Origin: Streptomyces varsoviensis
GTDB taxonomy: Bacteria > Actinomycetota > Actinomycetes > Streptomycetales > Streptomycetaceae
Direction: 5' to 3'
NCBI RefSeq assembly: GCF_000718635.1
Contig: NZ_JOBF01000024.1
Location: 1 to 64,000, forward strand
Length of the DNA: 64,000 nt
The notes beneath the pieces are model-generated. The model was not told the DNA's origin and ran no database searches. It worked only from the letters and a program-made list of their open reading frames with translations. Position 1 is the first letter of the stretch; the number at the start of each line of letters is the position of its first letter. Made by a program: the position numbers and the translations under genes. This document shows, piece by piece, positions 19,964 through 28,009 of the stretch.

Positions 19964-21217
19964 CTATCGTGTGGTGCCCGGCCCGGGGAGGGCCGGTTCG
20001 AGAACGTGACGGTTGCGTCCGGCGCCCACGCCCGCGATCAGCTCGCCGGCCGTGACGACCAGCAGCAGGACGAGCGCGGCCGTGAGGCCGGCGGAGGAGC
20101 TGAGCAGCATCCCGCCGCCCAGCGGGCCCAGGATGGCGATGAGGTAGCCGACGCCCTGGACCATGCCCGAGAGGCCGACGGCGGAGTCGGCGTCCTTGGC
20201 GCGCAGCCCGATGAGGGTCAGCCCCAGCGCGAACCCGGCGCCCTGGGACAGGCCCAGCAGTACCGCGGCGACCCAGGCGCCGACGGAGATCGGCGCCAGT
20301 ACGAGCGCGATCAGCCCGCCCGCGTTGAGCAGAGCGACGATGACGGCGACGCCCCGCTGGTCGGGCAGGCGCCGGATCAGCGCCGGGACGCCGAGCGAGC
20401 CGGCCACCTGGATCAGCGAGGTGACCGCCTGTACGAGGCCGCCCTCGTCGAGCGTCATGCCCTGCTGGTGGCAGATGGTCGGCAGCCAGCCCAGGACGAA
20501 GTAGAAGGAGAGCCCCATACAGCCGAAGAAGGCGGTGACCTGCCAGGCCAGCCCGTCCCGCCAGAGTTCGGCGGGGATGCGCGCCCGCCCGCCGGCCGTG
20601 GCGCGCTGCCGCAGGGCGGGCAGCCAGATCGCGCAGGCGACGACGGCCACCGGGACGGTGATCCAGGCGAGGGAGGCCAGCCAGTGCGTGCCCCCGCTGC
20701 CGCCGAGCCGGGGGGCGAGCGCCGAGGCGCCCGCCGCGCCCAGCGTGAGGACGATCGTGTAGAGCGTCATCACGGGCGCGAGCCGACTGCTGAACTTCCG
20801 CTTGATCAGGCCGGGTACGGCCCCGTTGATCGCCCCGATCGCGGCGACGACCAGCAGCGTGCCGAGGAAGAGCGCGGCCGTGCTGTGCACCATGCGGACC
20901 AGGTCGCCGGCGAGCAGCACGATCACGCAGGCCGCCACCAGCCGTTCCTCGCCCAGCCGGCGGACCAGCGCGGGGCCGCTGAAGGCGAACAGGGCGAGGC
21001 AGACGGTGGGCAGCACGGTCAGCAGGGTCTTGCTGAAGCTGGACAGCCCCAGTCCGGACTCGATGGGGGTCAGGAGCGCCGCCACCGCCGAGATCGGGGC
21101 CCGCAGGTTGAGGGCGACCACGACGAGCGCGGCCAGCAGCCACCACGTTCGTCGGCGGGACGCGGGTTCGTCCAGTGCGGGTGCGGCAGGGGCCGAAGTG
21201 CGTGTTCGGGGCGCCAC
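19964..21217 (-). CDS. MFS transporter, CynX/NimT-like
   Basis: A 417-residue, 12-helix permease of the cyanate/nitroimidazole (CynX/NimT) branch. The family sequence LNLRAPISAVAALLTPIESGLGLS near helix 1, a short central loop (QRATAGGRARIPAELWRDGL), and Gly/Ala-rich helices throughout support the call. An in-frame TTG at 21238 and ATG at 21232 lie upstream, but GTG 21217 has gaggag at proper spacing and I prefer it. It is co-transcribed with the ArsR-rhodanese regulator. Export of a product or uptake of a small anion are both possible. Confidence 0.85.
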   Translation of the reverse strand: MAPRTRTSAPAAPALDEPASRRRTWWLLAALVVVALNLRAPISAVAALLTPIESGLGLSSFSKTLLTVLPTVCLALFAFSGPALVRRLGEERLVAACVIVLLAGDLVRMVHSTAALFLGTLLVVAAIGAINGAVPGLIKRKFSSRLAPVMTLYTIVLTLGAAGASALAPRLGGSGGTHWLASLAWITVPVAVVACAIWLPALRQRATAGGRARIPAELWRDGLAWQVTAFFGCMGLSFYFVLGWLPTICHQQGMTLDEGGLVQAVTSLIQVAGSLGVPALIRRLPDQRGVAVIVALLNAGGLIALVLAPISVGAWVAAVLLGLSQGAGFALGLTLIGLRAKDADSAVGLSGMVQGVGYLIAILGPLGGGMLLSSSAGLTAALVLLLVVTAGELIAGVGAGRNRHVLEPALPGPGTTR

Positions 21218-21675
21218 GTCACCACTCCTCATTTCCAAAGGACTTTAGAATATGGGAATTGTAGCCCTGAAAGGCGGGGCGGACGGGCCGTGGCGGATGG
21301 GTGCGCCCAAGTCCTCCTGGTAAGTAATGCTCTATTGCCATTTGCGACGGTGTCGGCTGGGTTGGCTGTGTTGGCTGCGTGGGGCGCCGACCGGGGGCAA
21401 AGCGGGTCGTGGCGGTGGGCTCGCGGCGGTGCCGAACGAACTCCGAAAAACTTTTTCCATCCTCTCGGAGCGCGCCACTCCTGTCGTGGGTCAGATGCCC
21501 ATGGCGGGGTGGGATTTCTGTGAATGCGACGTTCCGGAAGATCGTTGAGTTCGAGGTCGAGTGCCTTGACAAGCTTTTGCGGTCGGGTTGAATTTATTTG
21601 CGGTGCTTCACGTTCTGTTTTGGTACTGTGATCGCCTGGCTGTGGGCTGCGCCCGGCCTCAGGGGGAGGAGTAGC
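21218..21675. other. Divergent intergenic region, MFS / LuxR-type regulator
   Basis: No gene with support. Noticeably lower GC around 21540-21620 (aatttatttgcgg) suggests promoters for the response-regulator-like gene. I found no StrR-type operator here. Confidence 0.4.
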
Positions 21676-22350
21676 ATGCTCGATCAAGTGGCTATAAAGT
21701 CTGTTCGCGCAGATTCGGTCGCCGTGCTGATCGTAGGAGACCGGCCTGTATACAGGTCGAGTCTGCGGAGCCTGCTCGACGGGGCCGACGGAGTGGAAGT
21801 GGTCGGGGACGTCGACACGGGGCCCGAGGCCGCGACCGCGATTCACCAATTGCGCCCGGATGTGGTGCTGTTGCATGTGGCTCCGTCCAGCGCCCCCACC
21901 GTCGAAGTGATCACCTCCATTGCCGAACGGCGCCCCGATACGGCCGTGCTGATTGTGAGCATCGCCCATAACCAGGAGGCTTTTCTCGCGGCCATGCGCG
22001 CCGGGGTGCGCGGCTATCTCTCCCGCGGCGCGCCCTCCCAAGATCTTGTGCTGGCTATCAGGATTGTTCAGTCCGGGGGTTTGGTCTTCGATTCCAGTAC
22101 CTCCGAGTGGGTTACCGACCATTTGTCCCAGTCCGTGGGGGCGGCCAAGCCCTTCCCCGAGTTGACCGACCGGGAATTGGAAGTGCTGGAACTCGTCGCG
22201 GACGGTCTGGGTACGGCGACGATCGCCCAACAGCTCGGCCTGTCCATCAAGACGGTGCGCAACTATTTGTCCCGGATATTCGCCAAACTGCACCTGGTCG
22301 ACCGCGCCGAAGCCGCGGTTCGCGCCCGGCAGGCCGGCCTCGGCCACTGA
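21676..22350 (+). CDS. NarL/LuxR-family response regulator with missing phospho-acceptor
   Basis: A 224-residue protein with an N-terminal receiver-like domain (residues 14-130) and a C-terminal LuxR HTH (LTDRELEVLELVADGLGTATIAQQLG, about residues 158-205). In the receiver, the usual DD pair is GD (residues 21-22). The phospho-acceptor position is His67 (DVVLLHVAP) instead of Asp, and the conserved Lys is Arg (GYLSRGA). It therefore probably works without phosphorylation, perhaps by ligand binding or dimerisation. ATG 21676 has ggggagg upstream. It is paralogous to the HTH-less protein at 38706: both carry GGLVFDSS and align without gaps up to that point. Confidence 0.9.
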   Translation: MLDQVAIKSVRADSVAVLIVGDRPVYRSSLRSLLDGADGVEVVGDVDTGPEAATAIHQLRPDVVLLHVAPSSAPTVEVITSIAERRPDTAVLIVSIAHNQEAFLAAMRAGVRGYLSRGAPSQDLVLAIRIVQSGGLVFDSSTSEWVTDHLSQSVGAAKPFPELTDRELEVLELVADGLGTATIAQQLGLSIKTVRNYLSRIFAKLHLVDRAEAAVRARQAGLGH

Positions 22351-22431
22351 GGTCAGCGGATGAAGCCCGCCTCGGCTACCGACGCCGGCCCGTAGCACGG
22401 CGTCGGCGCTGCCCCGAGGCCGGCCGGCGAC

Positions 22432-22464
22432 GTGGTGGGTGCCTGCCGGCGCGGCACCCACCAC
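22432..22464. terminator. Bidirectional terminator between regulator and methyltransferase
   Basis: Perfect 12-bp inverted repeat, gtggtgggtgcc (22432-22443) and ggcacccaccac (22453-22464), between two convergent genes. Confidence 0.75.
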
Positions 22465-22477
22465 CACGCCGAGCCCG

Positions 22478-23212
22478 TCAGGCCCCCTCGCGGGCCGCCC
22501 TCCTCGCCACGATCACCCGGTTGTACAGCTCGACGGGCTCGGTGGCGACGATCTCGGCCTCGTCGAAGCCCGCTTCGAGGAGATGGTCGCGCCAGAACTC
22601 CGGCGTCGTGAGGATCTCCCCGTCCTCCCGGAGGAACCGGGGCAGCAGATCGAGCTGGAGCAGCATCCGCTCGAAGCTCGCCTCCCGCAGGTAGTACTTG
22701 GCCTTGTCGGTCAGCAGCTCCAGGACGTCGGTCGCCCGCGGCCCGCTGCCGGCCGGCCCCATCACCCGGCAGAACTGGTCGGCGTTGATGAACACGCCGC
22801 CCGGGCGCAGCACCCGCCGCAGCTCCGCGGCGGCCTTCGGGTAGGTGTCGAGTTCGAGGTGGTGCAGCGCGAAGCTGCTGATGGCCACGTCGAAGCTCTC
22901 GTCGGGGAAGGCCGACAGGTCCTCGGCCACCCCGCTCTGGAACGAGGCGAGCGGGTCGTCGGCGAACTTGGCCACCGCCTCCTCGACCATCGCGGGGGCC
23001 GGGTCGACGCCGACGATCCTGGCCCCGGGCAGCGCCTCGCGGCACAGCGAGGTGAGCCGCCCGGTGCCCGAGCCGATGTCGAGGATGTCGCCGGCGCCCG
23101 CCGGGAGCTGGGCCACGGCCGCGGACAGCAACGCCACATTGGACGCGTCGGTCCTGAGCACCTTGTCGTAGTCGATCTCGATGTCGTTCCAGTGCGTCGT
23201 GTCCGATGCCAT
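22478..23212 (-). CDS. Class I SAM methyltransferase
   Basis: A 244-residue Rossmann methyltransferase with motif I ILDIGSGTGRLTS near residue 45, acidic motif II VGVDPAPAMVEEA, and motif IV VAISSFALHHLELDTYP. The long helical C-terminal part resembles small-molecule methyltransferases of the UbiE/Methyltransf_11 group. The acceptor is not predictable. ATG 23212 (MASDTTHW) follows aagggtgg. It is the last gene of the six-gene minus-strand operon that starts with the AsnB-like gene at 29814. Confidence 0.85.
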   Translation of the reverse strand: MASDTTHWNDIEIDYDKVLRTDASNVALLSAAVAQLPAGAGDILDIGSGTGRLTSLCREALPGARIVGVDPAPAMVEEAVAKFADDPLASFQSGVAEDLSAFPDESFDVAISSFALHHLELDTYPKAAAELRRVLRPGGVFINADQFCRVMGPAGSGPRATDVLELLTDKAKYYLREASFERMLLQLDLLPRFLREDGEILTTPEFWRDHLLEAGFDEAEIVATEPVELYNRVIVARRAAREGA

Positions 23213-23270
23213 CGGTCCACCCTTCATTCGTCCGGTACGTGTCCGTGCCGATCCGGTGCGCTCGCCGCGC

Positions 23271-24425
23271 TCACTCGGCGGCGAGGTCGAACTCCGCGCG
23301 CCAACCGAACAGATCGGTCAGCTCGTGGTCGTGGGTGCTGAACTCGCCCCGCTCGCCGCGTACGACGTGGTCGCGGTGGCGTGACTGGTCCACGACGACG
23401 GCGGTCCGCGGCGCGCGGTACGCGGCGTAGCGGACCAGGGCCTCGGGGATGTCGGCGGCGCGGGCCAGCAGTCCGCCCAGTACGGCCGCGTCCTCCAGGG
23501 CCATGCCCGCGCCCTGCCCGGCGCCCGGCGACATGGGGTGCGCGGCGTCGCCGAGGAGGGTGATACGGCCCCGGCTCCAGTCGGCGACGGGCTCCCGGTC
23601 GTTGATGTCGGTGACGACGACCGGGGCATCGGCGTCGGTGCGCCGCACCACGTCCACGAGCGCCGGGTGCCAGCCGGCCATCAGGTCCAGCAGGTCGGCC
23701 CACGCCTCCTTCGGGGGCTTGGCCGTCCAGAGGCCGGCCGGGGCGGCGACCTTCGCCGTCCAGTACAGCCGCCCGGGCCCGATCGGGGCGGCGAAGACGC
23801 CGAGGCCGTCCGCGGTCACGATGAACCCGTGCGGGAACTCGGGCGGCGCGGGGGAGCGGCCCCGCAGGGTCGTGTATCCGCAGTAGCGGGGCGGCGCGGC
23901 GCCGAGCAGATGGCGGCGGACCACGGAGTGCAGCCCGTCGGCGCCGACGAGGGCCGCCGCCGTCAAGGAGTCCCCGTCGGACAGGGAGACCTCGACCTCG
24001 TCGCCCCGGTCGGCGCAGCCGGCCACGCCGAGCCCGTGCCGCATCCGCACCCCGGCCTCGGCGGCGTACTGGAGCAGCAGCGACTGCAACGCCGTGCGCA
24101 GCAGCGACACTTGCGGCGCCCCGTATCGTTCGGCCAGCTCGCCCACCCGGTCGATGGAGACGACCGCGCCGCCGGTGTCGACGATCGGACGGACCTCGGC
24201 CGCCGCCGGTACGTGCCCGGCGGCCCGTACCGCCGAGGCGAGCGAGGCGTCGATCCACGCCAGCGCGTGCAGCGCGTTCGGGTACAGCACGAGGCCGGCG
24301 CCCGCGTCGCGCAGGGTCGCGGTCCGTTCGATGAGCGTCACGGGCAGCCCCGTGCGGCGCAGGGCGATGCCGAGGGCGAGGCCGCCGATGCCGCCGCCCG
24401 CGATGGCCACGGTCCGTTCAGCCAT
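23271..24425 (-). CDS. FAD-dependent monooxygenase, salicylate-hydroxylase-like
   Basis: A 384-residue class A flavin monooxygenase. It has N-terminal VAIAGGGIGGLALGIAL, the DG motif ALVGADGLHSVVRRHL near residue 165, and GDAAHPMSPGAGQGAGMALEDA near residue 290. It should hydroxylate an aromatic or heteroaromatic intermediate. Its start overlaps the stop of the amidohydrolase gene by 8 bp, so the two are translationally coupled. It is distinct in sequence from the flavin hydroxylases at 17909 and 60714. Confidence 0.88.
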   Translation of the reverse strand: MAERTVAIAGGGIGGLALGIALRRTGLPVTLIERTATLRDAGAGLVLYPNALHALAWIDASLASAVRAAGHVPAAAEVRPIVDTGGAVVSIDRVGELAERYGAPQVSLLRTALQSLLLQYAAEAGVRMRHGLGVAGCADRGDEVEVSLSDGDSLTAAALVGADGLHSVVRRHLLGAAPPRYCGYTTLRGRSPAPPEFPHGFIVTADGLGVFAAPIGPGRLYWTAKVAAPAGLWTAKPPKEAWADLLDLMAGWHPALVDVVRRTDADAPVVVTDINDREPVADWSRGRITLLGDAAHPMSPGAGQGAGMALEDAAVLGGLLARAADIPEALVRYAAYRAPRTAVVVDQSRHRDHVVRGERGEFSTHDHELTDLFGWRAEFDLAAE

Positions 24426-25809
24426 TGCCGGTGTCTCCCGTCTCTCCGTCGAGCGGCGACAGCCACCGCCCCGCGGGGTCGCCGAATGTGCCCCGCTCCC
24501 GGTCGTAGGCGATCCGCCCGGACTTGACCGTCACCCGCACCTGGCCGGTGAACGTCCAGCCCTCGTAGGCGGACCAGCCGCACTTGGCCGCGACGTCGGA
24601 GGCGGACAGCATCCAGGGCCGGTCCGGATCGAAGACCACCAGGTCGGCGTCGGCCCCTGCGGCGAGCCGCCCCTTGCCGGCCAGGGCGAACAGTTCGGCC
24701 GGCCCCTCCGCCAGGTGGCGCACCAGCCGGCGGATGGCGGTGTCCGGGTCCTCGTCCGGCCAGCGGCGGCGCATCCCGGTCCACACCGCGGTGGCCAGCT
24801 CCTGCACGCCGGGCAGCCCCGGCGGGGCGTCGGCGACCGGGCGCTCCTTCTCCTCCTTGGTGTGCGGCGCGTGGTCGCTGCCCAAGGTGGCGGCCTCGCC
24901 CGCGCGCAGGGCCGCCCACAGCCGGTCCTGGTCCCGCGGGCCGCGGATCGCCGGGGCCAGCCGGGTCCGGGCGCCGCCGCGCGCGGTGTCGGCGTCGGTG
25001 AACGAGAGGTGGTGGGCGGTGAGTTCGAAGGTGACGGGCAGCCCGTCGGCGGCGGCCGCGGCGACCAGGTCCGCCTCCTCCGCGCTCGACAGGTGCAGGA
25101 TGTGCGCCTTGGTGCCGTGGCGGCGGACCAGTTCCAGCACGTGGACGACGGCCGAGATGGGGCTGCTGCGGGGCCGCCACCGCTCGTAGTCCCGGTAGTC
25201 GCCGGGCGGGCCGCCGCGCCAGGCGTCCAGCAGGTCGTGCAGCCGCTGGTCCTCGGCGTGCAGGACGAGCAGGGTGCCGGAGGAGGCCGCGGCGGCGAAC
25301 ACCGCGTCGAGGGTCCGGGGGTCGCTGATGACGGTGGGCGCGGTGTGGTGCCCGGCCATGAACACCTTGGCGCTGCGGGCGATCGCCGGGTCGAGGCCGG
25401 CCAGGGCCTCGGGGCGCAGGGGGTCCGTGCCGATGTGGAAGGCGAAGTCGACCAGGGAACGGCCGCTGATCTGGCGTGCCTTGGCGACGACGGCCTCCGG
25501 GCGGAGGGTCGGGGGCACCGTGTTCGGCATGTCCATCACGGTCGTCACGCCGCCGGCGACCGCCGCCCGGCTGCCGTGTTCCCAGTCCTCCTTGTGCTCC
25601 AGTCCGGGGGTGCGGAAGTGGACGTGCGAGTCGATCAGCCCGGGGAGCACGTACCGGCCCGCCGCGTCCAGGACGCGGACGCCGTCGGGCGCCACGTCGG
25701 TGATGCCGGTGATCCGGCCGCCGGCGACGAGCACCGTGCCCGGCCGGACGCCCGTCGGGGTCACCAGCCGTCCGCCCACCACCGCCAGCTCCGCGTTCAC
25801 CCCAGCCAT
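24418..25809 (-). CDS. Cyclic amidohydrolase, dihydroorotase/allantoinase-like
   Basis: A 463-residue TIM-barrel metal-dependent hydrolase. The binuclear-metal ligands are visible as HVH in DSHVHFRTPG (His62, His64). The lysine likely to be carbamylated is in SAKVFMAG (about Lys148), further His ligands lie in LLVLHAEDQ and AHILHLSS, and the catalytic Asp is in LGSDHAPHT. The family opens or forms cyclic amides such as dihydroorotate, allantoin or hydantoins. Here it is embedded in a biosynthetic operon, which argues for a dedicated ring-closing or ring-opening step. ATG 25809 (preceded by ggtgag) or GTG 25800 could be the start; either overlaps the upstream gene's stop. Confidence 0.85.
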   Translation of the reverse strand: MAGVNAELAVVGGRLVTPTGVRPGTVLVAGGRITGITDVAPDGVRVLDAAGRYVLPGLIDSHVHFRTPGLEHKEDWEHGSRAAVAGGVTTVMDMPNTVPPTLRPEAVVAKARQISGRSLVDFAFHIGTDPLRPEALAGLDPAIARSAKVFMAGHHTAPTVISDPRTLDAVFAAAASSGTLLVLHAEDQRLHDLLDAWRGGPPGDYRDYERWRPRSSPISAVVHVLELVRRHGTKAHILHLSSAEEADLVAAAAADGLPVTFELTAHHLSFTDADTARGGARTRLAPAIRGPRDQDRLWAALRAGEAATLGSDHAPHTKEEKERPVADAPPGLPGVQELATAVWTGMRRRWPDEDPDTAIRRLVRHLAEGPAELFALAGKGRLAAGADADLVVFDPDRPWMLSASDVAAKCGWSAYEGWTFTGQVRVTVKSGRIAYDRERGTFGDPAGRWLSPLDGETGDTGNG

Positions 25810-26984
25810 GTCGAGCTCACCAGCTCCCGGCACAGATCGTTGGTCGGCCCCATGTGGGCGACCGCGCGGGCGTCGGCCATCAGCCCGTTGACGCGGTTGG
25901 CGACCGTATAGCCCGCGGAGCCCAGCAGCCGCGCGACCTCGACGCCCACCTGCTCCGCCGTCTCCGTGGCGAACAGCTTGCTGTGCAGGGTCGCGAGGCC
26001 CGGGTCGGCCGCGTCCCGCCGCCCGGACCGGTCGATGACGGCGTGCGCCGCCTCGATCCGGGTGGCCAGGTCGACGAGGCGGAAGCGGGTGACCTGGTCG
26101 GGCGGGCCCGGCCGCCGGTTGACCTGCTCGACCGCGAGGTCCAGCAGGGCCGAGGCGATGCCGAGGGAGACCGCGCCCAGCGTCGCCCCGGTGCGGCGGA
26201 CCCCGGCGATGATGCGGGTGGCCTCGCCGAGCGGGCCGAGCCGGTCCTCGTCCCCGACGACGCAGCCGTGCAGGGAGACGAAGCCGGTGGCCGAGCCGCG
26301 CATGCCGATCAGGTCGAGGCTCTGGTCGGGGCGCAGCCCCTCGTCGTCGGCGGGCACGAGGAAGAACGTCTGGCCGCTCGCGCCATAGCCGCTGTCCCGC
26401 TCGTCGTTCGTGCTCCCGGCGGCCCCGGCGGCCCCGGCGGCCCCGGCGGCCCCGGCGGCCCCGGGGTCTTCGGCGGTCCGCGCGAGGATGAGATACAGCC
26501 CGGCCACACCGGCGCCGGTGGTGAAGGACTTGGTGCCGTCGAGCCGCCAGCGGCCGTCCGGCAGCCGCACGGCGGTGGTGTTCAGGCGCTTCTTCGCCGC
26601 GCCCGCGCCGGGTTCGCTCCACCCGGACGCGGCGAGCAGATCGCCCTTGGCCAGCGCGGGGAGCAGCCGCGCCCGCTGCGCCGCGTCGCCCCACTCCTCG
26701 ACGCGCGCGCTGACCGCGTAGTGCTGGAACAGCATGATCGCGGCGGACGGGTTGACCCGGGCGACCTGGGCGACGACGTGGTTGATCAGCGTGGCGTCGC
26801 CGCCGAAGCCGCCGTACGCGGCGGGGACGGCCACGCCGAACAGGCCGGCCTCCCCCAGCTCGGCCAGCAGGGTCTCGTCCGGCCGGCCGGTGGCCGCGCT
26901 GCGCGCCGCCGCCGAGCCGAGGCGCTCGACGAGAGCGGCCGGCAGCGCGCCTTCGGGGGCCGTCACCGGGAACGCGACAGACAT
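25797..26984 (-). CDS. Acyl-CoA dehydrogenase-like flavoprotein
   Basis: A 395-residue member of the acyl-CoA dehydrogenase fold: an N-terminal helical domain (AELGEAGLFGVAVPAAYGGFGG), the FAD/substrate region ASGWSEPGAGAAKKRLNTTA, and RLDGTKSFTTGAGVAGLYLI. An internal insert PGAAGAAGAAGAAGAAG (about residues 175-190) comes from a nine-base ggccccggc repeat. In secondary metabolism this fold covers dehydrogenation and flavin-dependent N- or C-hydroxylation (as in nitroalkane oxidase-like or DszC-like proteins), so the reaction is open. ATG 26984 follows aaggag. The gene overlaps PrpF-like upstream (22 bp) and the amidohydrolase downstream (13 bp). Confidence 0.82.
   Translation of the reverse strand: MSVAFPVTAPEGALPAALVERLGSAAARSAATGRPDETLLAELGEAGLFGVAVPAAYGGFGGDATLINHVVAQVARVNPSAAIMLFQHYAVSARVEEWGDAAQRARLLPALAKGDLLAASGWSEPGAGAAKKRLNTTAVRLPDGRWRLDGTKSFTTGAGVAGLYLILARTAEDPGAAGAAGAAGAAGAAGSTNDERDSGYGASGQTFFLVPADDEGLRPDQSLDLIGMRGSATGFVSLHGCVVGDEDRLGPLGEATRIIAGVRRTGATLGAVSLGIASALLDLAVEQVNRRPGPPDQVTRFRLVDLATRIEAAHAVIDRSGRRDAADPGLATLHSKLFATETAEQVGVEVARLLGSAGYTVANRVNGLMADARAVAHMGPTNDLCRELVSSTWLG
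26417..26465 (+). repeat. Nine-base tandem repeat inside the acyl-CoA dehydrogenase gene
   Basis: Five copies of a ggccccggc-type unit in frame, encoding the GAAGAAGAA insert of the flavoprotein. A slippage-prone microsatellite that keeps the reading frame. Confidence 0.8.
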
Positions 26985-28009
26985 GCGGTGATCTCCTTCG
27001 ACTGGATGCCGGCGAGGGGTTCGATCGGAAACGAGCCGAGGGCGGTGGTGCGCTTGCCGCGCACCGTGATCCAGGTGAGTTCCGGCTCGTACGCGCCGTC
27101 GCGCACCGTGGCCGTGACGCTGGAGCGCCCGCCGGCGGTGACGATGTCGACCGTGCCGTCGGGCACGCCCGCCTGGCGCGCGGCGGCCCAGGGCACGGTG
27201 CCCTCGATCCGTACGGCCGCGGCGACGCAGGCGGCCCCGGTCAGCGCGATCGTGGGGTGCCAGGTGGGCACCGAGACCGCGCGGACGGCGATCTGGCCGC
27301 TCTCCGCGGCCATCACCGCGGCCACCTTGGGGAAGGCGCCGGTGGTGGGCCAGCCGAGCAGGGCGGCGGCGGCCTCCCGGACGCGCACCAGCCGGTCGAA
27401 CAGCCGCGGGTCGTCGGCGAACAGGTCCTCCGTGCGGGACAGCCCGAGCGTGGCGGCCGCCACGAAGGCGTAGGGGTTGCCCATGGACACCAGCGAGACC
27501 GGCACCGGCTCGCCCGCCACGTCGAGCGTCGTGGTGGCCGCGCCGGTCAGCAGCAGTTCGCTGAGCGGTTTCGGCGCCGGCTGGACGAAGTGGATGTCGA
27601 ACAGCGCCGATTCGCGGCCCGCCTCGGCGATCTCGCACACGATGTGGTCGCCGTTGTTGCGGACCATGACGCGCACCCGCATCCCCGGGGTGAGCCGGGG
27701 CAGCGACCCCGACTCGGCGCAGGCGACGATGGACGCCAGGATGGAGTGGCCGCACGAGCCGCGCAGGTCGAACGCGGTCGGCCCCAGGGGCAGCGCCTGT
27801 ACGAACCGGTAGTCCAGGTCGAACAGCGGGTGCTCGCAGGGCTCGACCAGCGCGATCTTCAGGACGTGGCCGGCGCCCGCGTCGTCGAGCCACTGCCGGG
27901 CCGAGGCGAGCCGGTCGAGCAGCGGCGCGTCGGCGCGCGGCAGCCGGCGGGCGTCGAGGACGAGGGTGGGGCACGGGCTCCCGTGCGCGTAGACGATGTG
28001 CCCGATCAT
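26963..28009 (-). CDS. PrpF-family isomerase/tautomerase
   Basis: A 348-residue protein of the PrpF (DUF453) family, which uses a diaminopimelate-epimerase-like fold and paired acidic/basic residues to shift C=C double bonds (2-methylaconitate isomerase, 4-oxalomesaconate tautomerase). Recognisable pieces are the N-terminal GSPCPTLVLDARRLP, the first half-domain motif DLRGSCGHSILAS, and GNPYAFV / TGAACVAAAVR in the second half. The Cys in GSCGH occupies the position of a typical catalytic Cys. Its ATG overlaps the AsnB stop (ATGA). It probably isomerises an unsaturated acid in the same pathway. Confidence 0.83.
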   Translation of the reverse strand: MIGHIVYAHGSPCPTLVLDARRLPRADAPLLDRLASARQWLDDAGAGHVLKIALVEPCEHPLFDLDYRFVQALPLGPTAFDLRGSCGHSILASIVACAESGSLPRLTPGMRVRVMVRNNGDHIVCEIAEAGRESALFDIHFVQPAPKPLSELLLTGAATTTLDVAGEPVPVSLVSMGNPYAFVAAATLGLSRTEDLFADDPRLFDRLVRVREAAAALLGWPTTGAFPKVAAVMAAESGQIAVRAVSVPTWHPTIALTGAACVAAAVRIEGTVPWAAARQAGVPDGTVDIVTAGGRSSVTATVRDGAYEPELTWITVRGKRTTALGSFPIEPLAGIQSKEITACLSRSR

